Part shown: piece by piece, positions 50,870-59,009 of the stretch
Layout: every line of letters begins with the position of its first letter
Position numbering within the stretch: position 1 is the first letter of the stretch
From: Oscillibacter faecalis_A
GTDB lineage: Bacteria; Bacillota; Clostridia; Oscillospirales; Oscillospiraceae
Assembly (NCBI RefSeq): GCF_029218125.1
Contig: NZ_JARFXX010000002.1
Location: 62,001 to 126,000, forward strand
Direction: 5' to 3'
Length of the DNA: 64,000 nucleotides
The notes under the pieces: model-generated
The model's database searches: none
What the model saw: only the letters and a program-made list of their open reading frames with translations
Told to the model about the DNA's origin: nothing
Translations under genes and position numbers: made by a program

Positions 50870-51871
50870 ATGAAAAAGAAACTGCTTGCGCTTGTACTGG
50901 CCTGCGCCATGGCGCTGGGCCTTGCCGCCTGCGGCGGCTCCAAGGCGGAGACGCCTGCCGGAAATAACGGTGACGCCGCCAACGGGAATGACGCCGCCAA
51001 GACGTATCTGGTGGGTATCTGCCAGTTGGCGCCCCACCCGGCGCTGGACGCCGCCACGCAGGGCTTTAAGGATGCTCTGACGGAGGCGCTGGGCGAGCAG
51101 GTCCGGTTTGAGGAGCAGAACGCTGCCGGTGAGTCCAACACCTGCTCCACCATTGTCAACGGTTTTGTCTCCGAGAACGTGGACCTGATTTTGGCCAATG
51201 CCACCTCCGCGCTGCAGGCCGCTGCCTCCGCTACCGGCGACATCCCGGTGCTGGGCACCGCCGTTACGGAGTACGGCGTGGCGCTGAATATCCCTGATTT
51301 TAACGGCACCGTGGGTACCAATGTCTCCGGTACGTCCGACCTGGCCCCGCTGGACCAGCAGGCTGCCATGATTCCCGAGTGGTGCCCCGATGCCAAGACC
51401 GTGGGCCTGCTGTACTGCTCCGCAGAGGCCAACAGCCAGTATCAGGTGGACACGGTACAGGCCGCGCTGGAGGCGCTGGGTCTCACCTGCACCCAGTATC
51501 CCTTCTCCGACACGAATGATATGGCGTCCGTGACCCAGACTGCCGCTGACAACAGCGATGTGCTCTATGTCCCCACGGACAACACCATCGCCAACAACAC
51601 CGGCATTGTGGACAACATCTGCCACGGCAAGATTCCCGTGTTCGCCGGCGAGGAGGGCGTCTGCTCCGGCTGCGGCGTGGCCACCCTCTCCATCAGCTAC
51701 TATGATCTGGGCGTCACCACTGGCCAGATGGCGGTGAAGATTCTCACCGGCGAGAGCAATGTGGCGGAAATGCCTATCGAGTACGCGCCTCAGTTCACCA
51801 AGAAGTACAACCCCGCCGCCTGTGAGGCACTGGGTATCACCGTACCCGAGGGGTATGAGGCCATCGCCTAA
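50870..51871 (+). CDS. TrpX-like ABC transporter substrate-binding lipoprotein
   Basis: The 333-residue protein has a lipobox LGLAAC (Cys at about 22), a short Asn/Gly/Ala linker and the ABC_sub_bind (DUF534) domain: GICQLAPHPALDAATQGFKD, FEEQNAAGESNTCSTIVNGF, LGTAVTEYG, GLLYCSAEANS and TDNTIANNTGIVDN. The family is a predicted uptake system for tryptophan or other aromatic compounds. The Tyr/Phe leader upstream argues for tyrosine or phenylalanine here. The ribosome site is GTAAGGAG. Confidence 0.93.
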   Translation: MKKKLLALVLACAMALGLAACGGSKAETPAGNNGDAANGNDAAKTYLVGICQLAPHPALDAATQGFKDALTEALGEQVRFEEQNAAGESNTCSTIVNGFVSENVDLILANATSALQAAASATGDIPVLGTAVTEYGVALNIPDFNGTVGTNVSGTSDLAPLDQQAAMIPEWCPDAKTVGLLYCSAEANSQYQVDTVQAALEALGLTCTQYPFSDTNDMASVTQTAADNSDVLYVPTDNTIANNTGIVDNICHGKIPVFAGEEGVCSGCGVATLSISYYDLGVTTGQMAVKILTGESNVAEMPIEYAPQFTKKYNPAACEALGITVPEGYEAIA

Positions 51872-51962
51872 AACGCGGCACACACGCAGCGGCGGAGCGC
51901 TCTGCTCCGCCGCTCTCCCCACGATTTCGGGCCATCGGCCCAACACACGGAGGAACTGATTT

Positions 51963-52952
51963 ATGACCGGCTTCATCAATGCGCTGCCCGGCGCCGTGTC
52001 CCAGGGACTGATTTGGGGCATCATGGCCATCGGCGTGTACATTACCTATAAAATTCTGGATATTGCCGACCTGACGGTGGACGGCTCATTCTGCACCGGC
52101 GGCGCGGTGTTCGCCGTGCTGTTCAGCGGCGGCGTGAGCCTGCCGGCGGCACTGCTGGCGGCGGTGCTGGCAGGCATGGCGGCGGGCCTTGTCACGGGGC
52201 TGCTCCATACGCTGTGCGGCATCCCGGCCATTTTAGCGGGCATTTTGACCCAACTGAGCCTGTGGTCTATCAACATGGCCATCATGAGCATGAAAGCCAG
52301 CGTGGCCATCAGCATTACAAACCCGGAGGTGCTGGAAAAGCTGCTGGTTTCTCTGCGGTTCGTGCAGGACGTTGCCAAGGGGACGCGGCCGTTTTACCGC
52401 CATCCCATCTTCGTAGTAGGCCTTTTTACGGTGGTGCTCATCGCGCTGCTGTACTGGTTCTTCGGCACGGAGCTGGGCTGCTCCCTGCGGGCCACCGGCT
52501 CCAATGAGCGGATGTCCCGGGCGCAGGGCATCAACACCGATTTCAATAAGGTGCTGGGCCTGATGGTCTCCAACGGCATGGTGGCCCTGTCCGGCGCGCT
52601 GCTGGCGCAGTACAACGGCGCCAACGAGATCAATGTGGGCCGGGGGGCCATCGTTATCGGCCTTGCCGCGGTCATCATCGGCGATGTGCTGCTGGGGAAG
52701 GTGTTCCGCAATTTCGCGCTGAAGCTGGTCAGCGTGTCCATTGGCGCTATTATTTACTACATCGTCATGCAGGCGGTGCTGGCCATGGGCCTGAACCCCA
52801 ATTACCTCAAGGCGCTCTCCGCGCTGGTGGTGGCGGTGTTCCTGTCCATTCCCTACTGGAAGGGCAAATATTTCCATGCTTCTGTGAAGGCCGGCGGGGC
52901 AGATGTCTCCGCCGAGGCGGAGGCAACGATCGGAGGTGACCGCAATGCTTGA
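51963..52952 (+). CDS. TrpY-like ABC transporter permease
   Basis: The 329-residue membrane protein has about nine TM segments of the BPD_transp_2 class (COG4120): GLIWGIMAIGVYITYKILDI and ADLTVDGSFCTGGAVFAVL are the family's start, and GCSLRATGSNERMSRAQGIN is the cytoplasmic loop that meets the ATPase. A basic/acidic tail follows. GGAGG precedes ATG. The stop overlaps the ATPase start. Confidence 0.94.
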   Translation: MTGFINALPGAVSQGLIWGIMAIGVYITYKILDIADLTVDGSFCTGGAVFAVLFSGGVSLPAALLAAVLAGMAAGLVTGLLHTLCGIPAILAGILTQLSLWSINMAIMSMKASVAISITNPEVLEKLLVSLRFVQDVAKGTRPFYRHPIFVVGLFTVVLIALLYWFFGTELGCSLRATGSNERMSRAQGINTDFNKVLGLMVSNGMVALSGALLAQYNGANEINVGRGAIVIGLAAVIIGDVLLGKVFRNFALKLVSVSIGAIIYYIVMQAVLAMGLNPNYLKALSALVVAVFLSIPYWKGKYFHASVKAGGADVSAEAEATIGGDRNA

Positions 52953-53739
52953 GCTGAAGAATATCTGCAAGACGTTCAATCCCGGCACCATCAATGCCAA
53001 GGTGGCCCTGAACCACCTGAACCTGACGCTGAAGGACGGGGATTTCTGCACGGTCATCGGCGGCAACGGCGCGGGCAAGTCCACCATGCTCAATGCGGTG
53101 GCGGGCGTCTTCACCGTTGACAGCGGCTCCATTGTCATTGACGGGCAGGATGTGACCCGTCTGCCGGAGCATAAGCGGGCGTCCCTGCTGGGCCGCGTAT
53201 TTCAGGACCCCATGATGGGAACGGCCCCCACTATGCAGATCGAGGAAAATCTGGCGCTGGCGGCCCGCCGGGGCCAGCGCCGGGGGCTGAAATGGGGCAT
53301 TACCGCCGTGGAACGGGCGGATTATAAAGAGCTGCTCCGCAGTCTGGATTTGGGACTGGAGGACCGCATGACCGCCAAGGTGGGCCTGCTCTCCGGCGGC
53401 CAGCGGCAGGCGCTAACGCTGCTGATGGCGGCGCTGAAGCGGCCGAAGCTGCTGCTTCTGGACGAGCACACCGCCGCTCTGGACCCCAAGACCGCCGCCA
53501 AGGTGCTGACGCTCTCCGACCAGATCGTAGAGGAGAACGGCCTGACAACACTGATGATTACCCACAATATGAAGGACGCCATCCAGCACGGCAACCGGCT
53601 CATTATGATGGACGCAGGCCGGGTGGTGGTGGACATCTCCGGCGAGGAGAAGAAAAAGCTGACGGTGCCGGACCTGCTGGCGCTGTTCAGCCGGGCCAGC
53701 GGCTCCGAGGAAGCCGATGACAAGCTGCTGCTGTCCTGA
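52945..53739 (+). CDS. TrpZ-like ABC transporter ATPase
   Basis: The 264-residue protein has Walker A IGGNGAGKSTMLNAV, Q-loop RVFQDPMMGTAPTM, signature LSGGQRQALTLLMAA, Walker B LLLLDEHTAALDPKT and H-loop MITHNM. The EHTAALDPKT version is typical of the COG1101 group that goes with DUF534 binding proteins. ATG 52945 has GGAGGTGA upstream and overlaps the permease end by eight bases. Confidence 0.95.
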   Translation: MLELKNICKTFNPGTINAKVALNHLNLTLKDGDFCTVIGGNGAGKSTMLNAVAGVFTVDSGSIVIDGQDVTRLPEHKRASLLGRVFQDPMMGTAPTMQIEENLALAARRGQRRGLKWGITAVERADYKELLRSLDLGLEDRMTAKVGLLSGGQRQALTLLMAALKRPKLLLLDEHTAALDPKTAAKVLTLSDQIVEENGLTTLMITHNMKDAIQHGNRLIMMDAGRVVVDISGEEKKKLTVPDLLALFSRASGSEEADDKLLLS

Positions 53740-53753
53740 TAAAGAACAGGAGA

Positions 53754-53911
53754 CTGTCGATAAAGTGGTAAATCCTCCGCAACGGTAAGGAAGGGTGTGC
53801 GCGGGAAACCCAAGAAGGGTGTCCTGCACCATTGAAATCCTTAGTTTTCAGAACTTTTATGAAGTTCTGAAAACTTGTTTAGCGGGGAGAAAAGACTTTT
53901 TCGACACGCTG
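53754..53911 (+). repeat. Structured intergenic repeat, copy 2
   Basis: This copy is nearly identical to 8549-8707 in the same orientation, including the block GGTAAGGAAGGGTGTGCGCG, the AT-rich hairpin (about 53846-53876) and GGGGAGAAAAGACTTTTTCG. Like copy 1 it lies between convergent genes. A terminator hairpin adjoins its right end. Confidence 0.78.
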
Positions 53912-53951
53912 ACAGGGCGGAACGCTTTTTAGCGTTCCGCCCTGTTTTTTT
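53912..53951 (+). terminator. Terminator after repeat copy 2
   Basis: ACAGGGCGGAACGCT pairs with AGCGTTCCGCCCTGT around a short T loop (53912-53945), followed by seven T. It may end the TrpXYZ-like operon or the repeat's own transcript. Confidence 0.9.
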
Positions 53952-54780
53952 ATTGTCCTTCGGTATTTTCTACGGGAATGCTGATCTCCGTCACGAATTT
54001 TTCACTGTCCGGGGTCAGACCGTTATCAATGAGGGTGATCTCCCGGGAAAAGCCGGTGATTTTCAGGCTGTGGGCGCGGATATACGCGGTCAGGAACCGG
54101 TAGCGCGCCGGGGCGTCCCCGTGACTGCCCCGAAAGCGGAGCCGCACGCACTGGGTCTCCGGCAGTGAGAGGAACGGCCCATCGTAGTGATCCTCCCGGT
54201 CCAGCAGAAGGAAGCTGCCATCGTACTGCGAAAATTCCTCCCGGCACAGGTGCTCCTCCGAAATGCACACACCCACCTTGCCGAGAAAGACCAGCGCCTC
54301 CGTGTTTGGCCCCTCCAGCCGCCGGATGGAGGCCTCCATGTCCAGAAAGCTGCGGGGCCGCAGCCGGTCCGCCATCCAGACCATGCGGCAGGCGGGGGCA
54401 CAGATCAGCTCCGCGCTGTCTAACACGGCGGTGCGGGCCTCCCGGAGCTGGTGCAGGCGGTTGTCGATTTTCCGCCGGACGCGCTCCAGCTCCCGCTGCC
54501 TTTGCAGCACGGCCTCCCGCTGCCGGGAGAGCTTTTCCTCAATACGCTCCACATCCCGGTCCCGGAGAAAATCGGCGATCTCCTCCAGCGGCATATCCAG
54601 TGCCCGGAGGTAGCGGATGGTGTTGAGGACCTCAAACTGCCGGATGCTGTAGGAGCGGTAGCCGGTATTTGGGTCCACCCGCTCCGGCGTCAGCAGGCCC
54701 AGCGCCTCATAGTGCCGCAGAGAGCTGACGCTGAGGTGAAAGAGCTTGGCCACATCGCCGATGGAAAAAAGCTGCTCCAT
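53950..54780 (-). CDS. MerR-family regulator with GyrI-like ligand domain
   Basis: The 276-residue protein has an N-terminal MerR winged helix (LFSIGDVAKLFHLSVSSLRHYEALG, written shorter: SIGDVAKLFHLSVSSLRHYE) with NTGYRSYSIRQFEVL, a long dimerisation coiled coil (about 75-120) and a C-terminal BmrR/GyrI-like domain (about 125-270) of the kind that binds bulky drugs. It is co-transcribed with the MATE gene in front (four bases apart) behind a 19-bp-spacer promoter that MerR proteins twist into an active form. It probably activates drug efflux on ligand binding. Confidence 0.92.
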   Translation of the reverse strand: MEQLFSIGDVAKLFHLSVSSLRHYEALGLLTPERVDPNTGYRSYSIRQFEVLNTIRYLRALDMPLEEIADFLRDRDVERIEEKLSRQREAVLQRQRELERVRRKIDNRLHQLREARTAVLDSAELICAPACRMVWMADRLRPRSFLDMEASIRRLEGPNTEALVFLGKVGVCISEEHLCREEFSQYDGSFLLLDREDHYDGPFLSLPETQCVRLRFRGSHGDAPARYRFLTAYIRAHSLKITGFSREITLIDNGLTPDSEKFVTEISIPVENTEGQ

Positions 54781-54783
54781 GGG

Positions 54784-56145
54784 CTATTCCCCGACCGCGC
54801 ACAAGGCGGCTTTGCGGGTGATGATTCGATAGGCAATGACGCAGATGACCGCGGAGAGCAGGGAGCCGCCCGCCGTAGCAAGGCCCATGGGATACAGGGT
54901 ATCCGCAAAGAACTTGGAGGTCAGATACACGCCGGGAACCCGCACCAGCACGATGGCGATGATATTGTGGAGGAAGGACAGCTCCGAGCGGCCGCAGGCG
55001 CAGAAATAGCCGCTGAAGCTGAAGTGGAGTCCGGCAAACAGGCAGTCCCACACATAGCCCCGCAGATATTGTCCGCCCAGACGCACCACGGCGGCACCGT
55101 CCGCCGTGGTGCTGTCGGTAAACAGCGATACCACCGGCTCCGCAAAAAGCTGCATGGTCAAAATCACGGCCCCGCCGAAGCAAACGGCAATGAGCAGGGC
55201 GTAGCGCAGCGTGGCGCGTGCACGCTCCGGCTTGCCCGCGCCGATATTCTGCGCGCCCAGCGCGGAAACGGTAGAGAGCAGGGAGGAGGGGACGAGGAAC
55301 AGGAAGCTGATGATTTTCTCCACGATTCCCACAGCCGCCGCGTCATTGAGGCCCCGGCGGTTGACGATGATCGTGATGATGAGGAAGGCTACCTGAATGA
55401 GTCCGTCCTGCACGGCAATGGGAACGCCCCGCCGCAGCAGCGTTCCCATTACGGCCCGCTGGGGCCGGAGGTCTGCGGGAGTGACGGAAATTCCGATTTG
55501 GTGCCGGCGAATCGCAATCAGCGAGATCACCACGCTGACAGCCTGCGACAGCGTGGTGCCCAGCGCGGCGCCCACCGGCCCCAAATGGAGCGCGCCCATG
55601 AAGAAATAGTCCAGAGCGATGTTGGCCCCGCAGGCAATGGCGATGAAGTACATGGGACTTTTGCTGTCTCCCAGCCCCCGGAAGATGGAGCTGATGATGT
55701 TGTACGCCGTGATGAAGGGGATGCCGAGGAAGCAGACAGTAAGATACGCCACTGTCCCCTCCACGGCTGCCGCCGGGGTGGACATCACGGCGGTGATGCT
55801 CTGCCGCAGCAAAAGCAGCACGGCGGTAAGCACAAGGGAGAGTGCCATGAACAGCGTCACCGTATTGCCGGTATACAGGGCGGCCTGTCGCCGGTCCCCG
55901 GCGCCCACGGACTGCCCGATGCTCACCGTGGCACCCATGGCAAGGCCCACCAGCATTACGGTGAGCATGTGCATGACCTGTGAGCCCACGGCCACGGCAG
56001 TGGTGCTGGAAACGCCCTCAAACTGGCCGATGATGAACAGGTCCGCCATGCCGTAAAGCGTTTGGAGGAAATAGGAAAGCAGATAGGGCAGCGAGAAGCG
56101 AATCACATTTTTCAGGACGCTGCCTTGGGTCAGATCGTTTTTCAT
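54784..56145 (-). CDS. MATE-family efflux transporter (3), MerR-linked
   Basis: The 453-residue protein has twelve TM segments and two MatE domains (about 15-225, 240-445). The start VLKNVIRFSLPYLLSYFLQT, the SSIFRGLGDSKSPMYFI loop and the mirrored SLLSTVSALGAQNIGAGKPE are typical. The promoter and regulator arrangement points to inducible export of toxic compounds. Confidence 0.93.
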   Translation of the reverse strand: MKNDLTQGSVLKNVIRFSLPYLLSYFLQTLYGMADLFIIGQFEGVSSTTAVAVGSQVMHMLTVMLVGLAMGATVSIGQSVGAGDRRQAALYTGNTVTLFMALSLVLTAVLLLLRQSITAVMSTPAAAVEGTVAYLTVCFLGIPFITAYNIISSIFRGLGDSKSPMYFIAIACGANIALDYFFMGALHLGPVGAALGTTLSQAVSVVISLIAIRRHQIGISVTPADLRPQRAVMGTLLRRGVPIAVQDGLIQVAFLIITIIVNRRGLNDAAAVGIVEKIISFLFLVPSSLLSTVSALGAQNIGAGKPERARATLRYALLIAVCFGGAVILTMQLFAEPVVSLFTDSTTADGAAVVRLGGQYLRGYVWDCLFAGLHFSFSGYFCACGRSELSFLHNIIAIVLVRVPGVYLTSKFFADTLYPMGLATAGGSLLSAVICVIAYRIITRKAALCAVGE

Positions 56146-56183
56146 GGTGGTGCTCCTTGCCGCGTATCGCGGAATTTCTTTCT

Positions 56184-56214
56184 ATTATAAACTCTATAAC
56201 AGATATAGAGTCAA
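56184..56214 (-). promoter_or_regulatory. MerR-type promoter with 19-bp spacer and operator dyad
   Basis: On the minus strand TTGACT (complement of 56209-56214), 19 bases, TATAAT (complement of 56184-56189). Within the spacer ACTCTATA and TATAGAGT form a perfect dyad (56191-56211) with a five-base centre. The over-long spacer with centred dyad is the hallmark of MerR-activated promoters. Confidence 0.92.
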
Positions 56215-56286
56215 GAGGGATTTGTACCAAAACCGGCGAAAACTGCCGCGTTCTCACAAATATCCGTTAAAAATAGCGGCCTGTGC

Positions 56287-56315
56287 TTGACAAACGGCAA
56301 AAAACACAACATAAT
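56287..56315 (+). promoter_or_regulatory. Promoter of the ABC-F leader
   Basis: TTGACA (56287-56292), 17 bases, CATAAT (56310-56315). The start near 56322 gives a leader of about 135 nt. Confidence 0.82.
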
Positions 56316-56335
56316 AGGAGCTGCTTGAGGCGCAA

Positions 56336-56386
56336 ATGGTACGACGGTCGGTTAACCGTCGCTTTTTTATGCGGCCTCCGATGTGA
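56336..56386 (+). CDS. Short upstream ORF (16 aa) overlapping a terminator
   Basis: ATG 56336 has GAGG five bases upstream and encodes MVRRSVNRRFFMRPPM, ending TGA 56384-56386. The frame runs through the terminator stem, so a ribosome stalled by an antibiotic near its start could keep the hairpin from forming. The basic RR clusters and placement match leader ORFs of antibiotic-responsive ABC-F genes. The function here is inferred. Confidence 0.55.
   Translation: MVRRSVNRRFFMRPPM
56342..56368 (+). terminator. Attenuator-like terminator in the ABC-F leader
   Basis: CGACGGT (56342-56348) pairs with ACCGTCG (56355-56361), followed by six T (56363-56368). It lies between the promoter and the coding region. 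Two GC-rich hairpins (CCGGGC/GCCCGG near 56395-56411 and GAGCCGCC/GGCGGCTC near 56419-56436) follow before the ribosome site. Confidence 0.85.
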
Positions 56387-56456
56387 AAACGTCTCCGGGC
56401 TTGGCCCGGTGCCATAAATGAGCCGCCCCGGCGGCTCCATAAGGAAAGGAAACAGC

Positions 56457-58061
56457 ATGATTACAGTCAACAATGTCAGCATGAACTTCAGTGGTCAGAC
56501 ACTATTTAAAAATGTGGATTTGAAATTTGTCCCCGGCAACTGCTACGGCATCATCGGTGCCAACGGTGCGGGCAAGTCCACATTCCTCCGCATCCTCTCC
56601 GGCGATTTGGAGCCCACCACCGGCGAGGTCATCATCCCCAAGGAGGAGCGGATGTCCATTCTCAAGCAGGACCACTTCCAGTATGACGCCTTTACCGTGC
56701 TGGATACGGTGATGATGGGCAACCAGCGGCTCTATGACATCATGAAAGAAAAGGACGCCCTCTATGAGAAGGAGAACTTCACCGATGAGGACGGTGTAAA
56801 GGCCAGCGAGTTGGAGGCGGAGTTTGCCGAAATGGGCGGCTGGGAGGCCGAATCCGACGTGTCCCGGCTCATTCAGGGCCTTGGCCTCTCCAACGATATT
56901 CTGTACAGCGAAATGTCCAGCCTGACCGCCAAGGAAAAGGTGAAGGTGCTGCTGGCTCAGGCGCTGTTCGGCAAGCCGGACATCATCCTGCTGGACGAGC
57001 CCACCAACCATCTGGACATTCAGGCCATCGAGTGGCTGGAGGATTTCCTGATGGATTGCGAGAGCCTGATCCTTGTGGTGAGCCATGACCGTCACTTCCT
57101 GAACACCGTCTGCACCAACATCGTGGATGTGGACTACGGACATATCAAGATGTATGTGGGCAACTATGAGTTCTGGTACGAGTCCAGCCAGATGGTCCAG
57201 CGGATGATGAAGGACCAGAACCGCAAGAACGAGGAAAAAATCAAGGAGCTGCAGCTCTTTATTCAGCGCTTCTCCGCCAACAAGTCCAAGAGCAAGCAGG
57301 CCACGGCCCGCCGTAAGCTGCTGGACAAGCTGACGGTAGAGGAAATGCCCGCCTCCTCCCGGCGGTATCCCTTTGTGGGCTTTACCATGGAGCGGGAGTG
57401 CGGCAAGGAGATTCTGGCGGTAGAGGGCCTGAGCAAGACCGTGGATGGCCGCAAGGTGCTGGACAATGTGTCCTTCCGGGTGAACAAGGGCGATAAGATC
57501 GCCTTTGTAGGGGAGGACGAGTTGGCCAAGACCACTCTATTTAAGATTATCATGGGCGAGCTGGAGCCAGACGAGGGCACCTATAAGTGGGGCACCACCA
57601 TCACCACCAGCTACTTCCCGCTGGATAACTCCGCGTTTTTCAATGACTGCGATTTGAATCTGGTGGACTGGCTGGCGCAGTTTACCCCCAAGATTCCCGA
57701 GGCCAATACCGAGTCCTTCAAGCGGGCCTTCCTCGGACGGATGCTGTTCTCCGGCGACGATGTGTTCAAGCCGGTGAAGGTGCTCTCTGGCGGCGAGAAG
57801 GTGCGGTGTATGCTCTCCCGCATGATGCTCTACGGCTCTAACGTGCTGGTGCTGGATCAGCCCACAAACCACTTGGATCTGGAGTCCATCACCGCTGTGA
57901 ATAACGGCCTCGTGGACTTCAAGGGCGTGGTGCTTTTTGCCAGCCATGACCATGAGTTTGTCCAGACTATCGCCAACCGCATCATGGTACTGGAGGACGG
58001 CAAGCTGACGGACCGTCTGGGGACCTACGAGGATTATATCGCCTCTATGGCACAGGCGTAA
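56457..58061 (+). CDS. ykpA: ABC-F family ATPase, YkpA/YbiT type
   Basis: The 534-residue cytosolic protein has two ABC domains and no TM. ABC1 has Walker A GANGAGKSTFLRIL and Walker B IILLDEPTNHLDIQ. A linker helix pair follows (about 240-300, QRFSANKSKSKQATARRKLL). ABC2 has the degenerate Walker A GEDELAKTTLFKII, signature LSGGEKVRCMLSRM and Walker B VLVLDQPTNHLDLE. The non-standard ABC1 signature (LTAKEK) and ABC2 P-loop are normal for the YkpA group. ABC-F proteins act on the ribosome E site in translation or antibiotic resistance. DEQPTNHLD with Gln instead of Glu in ABC2 is unusual and could weaken ATP hydrolysis there. Confidence 0.93.
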   Translation: MITVNNVSMNFSGQTLFKNVDLKFVPGNCYGIIGANGAGKSTFLRILSGDLEPTTGEVIIPKEERMSILKQDHFQYDAFTVLDTVMMGNQRLYDIMKEKDALYEKENFTDEDGVKASELEAEFAEMGGWEAESDVSRLIQGLGLSNDILYSEMSSLTAKEKVKVLLAQALFGKPDIILLDEPTNHLDIQAIEWLEDFLMDCESLILVVSHDRHFLNTVCTNIVDVDYGHIKMYVGNYEFWYESSQMVQRMMKDQNRKNEEKIKELQLFIQRFSANKSKSKQATARRKLLDKLTVEEMPASSRRYPFVGFTMERECGKEILAVEGLSKTVDGRKVLDNVSFRVNKGDKIAFVGEDELAKTTLFKIIMGELEPDEGTYKWGTTITTSYFPLDNSAFFNDCDLNLVDWLAQFTPKIPEANTESFKRAFLGRMLFSGDDVFKPVKVLSGGEKVRCMLSRMMLYGSNVLVLDQPTNHLDLESITAVNNGLVDFKGVVLFASHDHEFVQTIANRIMVLEDGKLTDRLGTYEDYIASMAQA

Positions 58062-58081
58062 GCGTAGCATAAATAAAGAGG

Positions 58082-58120
58082 GAAGGCCCCGCCTGCCATG
58101 CCGGCAGGCGGGGCCTTTGT
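58082..58120 (+). terminator. Terminator of the ABC-F gene
   Basis: AAGGCCCCGCCTGCC pairs with GGCAGGCGGGGCCTT (58083-58117) with a short loop, a very stable stem. The following T-run is short. Confidence 0.88.
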
Positions 58121-58271
58121 GCGTGCAGCTTTTGAGACCGCCTTTTGGCAGAGGGACTGCACAGCGGGATTTCTCATGAAATTGGGCGACCGTTTTCCGC
58201 GATAAATATGGAGTGCCTCTGCGGCTGAGAGGGAGAAAAACGAAAAAAAGCAAAAAAGAGAAAAAAGGGGG

Positions 58272-58300
58272 TTGACAAACGGGCATATTTCCGCTATCAT
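58272..58300 (+). promoter_or_regulatory. tRNA-Val promoter
   Basis: TTGACA (58272-58277), 17 bases, TATCAT (58295-58300), ending 17 bases before the mature tRNA 5' end. Confidence 0.92.
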
Positions 58301-58316
58301 ATACCTGTTCCGTTTC

Positions 58317-58393
58317 GGACGGTTAGCTCAGCTGGCTAGAGCACCTGCTTGACGTGCAGGGGGTCACAGGTTCGAGTCCTGTACCGTCCACCA
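58317..58393 (+). tRNA. trnV: tRNA-Val (GAC)
   Basis: Acceptor stem GGACGGT/ACCGTCC (58317-58323, 58383-58389), anticodon stem CCTGC/GCAGG with loop TTGACGT (anticodon GAC), T-arm GGTTCGAGTCC and encoded CCA at 58391-58393. Confidence 0.96.
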
Positions 58394-58397
58394 ACGC

Positions 58398-58434
58398 AAA
58401 ACCTTGAAGCTTCCATAGCTTCAAGGTTTTTTTG
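58398..58434 (+). terminator. tRNA-Val terminator
   Basis: AAACCTTGAAGCT pairs with AGCTTCAAGGTTT (58398-58429), followed by a run of T. Confidence 0.95.
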
Positions 58435-58439
58435 TTGCC

Positions 58440-58688
58440 CTGAAACAACTTTTACCCTTTATCCTATCTTTTATAAATTGAAAACATCTGTAATGAAGCA
58501 TTCCACAGGCTGTGCACTGACGGAGTGCATACGCTCTATTGTGAATGTGTGGAACAAGTGGATGCAAGGCGCGACTGTGCCGAACAATTCTTAAATATGC
58601 AGTCTCTCACGGGTGGTGCGGAGCGCGGAAGTATAGCCTATATATCCCCGTCATGTGTCCACGCTTTAGAGCAAAATCAAATATACAA
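58440..58688. other. Gap between tRNA-Val and the tRNA-Leu pair
   Basis: No gene is supported in this 250-base stretch. It holds a possible stem TTCCACA/TGTGGAA (58500-58556) with an inner GTGCACT/AGTGCAT hairpin. Short frames on the plus strand lack ribosome sites. Confidence 0.4.
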
Positions 58689-58689
58689 A

Positions 58690-58729
58690 AAGGAACAGGG
58701 CATCCGATTGGATACCCTGTTCCTTTTTT
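58690..58729. terminator. Terminator downstream of the tRNA-Leu pair
   Basis: AGGAACAGGG and CCCTGTTCCT arms (58691-58722) have an inner ATCC/GGAT extension, with T-runs in both directions. It would end the leftward tRNA-Leu transcript. Confidence 0.88.
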
Positions 58730-58817
58730 TGGTGCGCGAGGCGGGACTTGAACCCGCACGTGCGTAATGCACACTAGAACCTGAATCTAGCGAGTCTGCC
58801 AATTCCACCACTCGCGC
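58730..58817 (-). tRNA. trnL: tRNA-Leu (CAG)
   Basis: Minus-strand cloverleaf with long variable arm. Acceptor GCGCGAG/CTCGCGC, anticodon stem CTAGA/TCTAG with loop TTCAGGT (anticodon CAG), T-loop GGTTCAAGTCC and encoded CCA (complement of 58730-58732). The long variable arm is the class II feature of tRNA-Leu. Confidence 0.95.
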
Positions 58818-58841
58818 GTATGGCAATCTTTTTGGGAAAGC

Positions 58842-58927
58842 TGGTGCGGCTGACGGGACTTGAACCCACACGTCGAATCGACACCAGCACCTCAAGCTGG
58901 CCTGTCTACCAGTTCCAGCACAGCCGC
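58842..58927 (-). tRNA. trnL: tRNA-Leu (GAG)
   Basis: Acceptor GCGGCTG/CAGCCGC, anticodon stem CCAGC/GCTGG with loop TTGAGGT (anticodon GAG), long variable arm, T-arm GGTTCAAGTCC, and CCA at the complement of 58842-58844. It lies 24 bases upstream of tRNA-Leu (CAG) in the same transcript. Confidence 0.95.
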
Positions 58928-59009
58928 AAAATAAAACCGCCCTAAAAAGACTGCTTGATTATTATATCCGTTCAAGCCCCCAATGTCAACCATGATTCTG
59001 TATTTTTTG

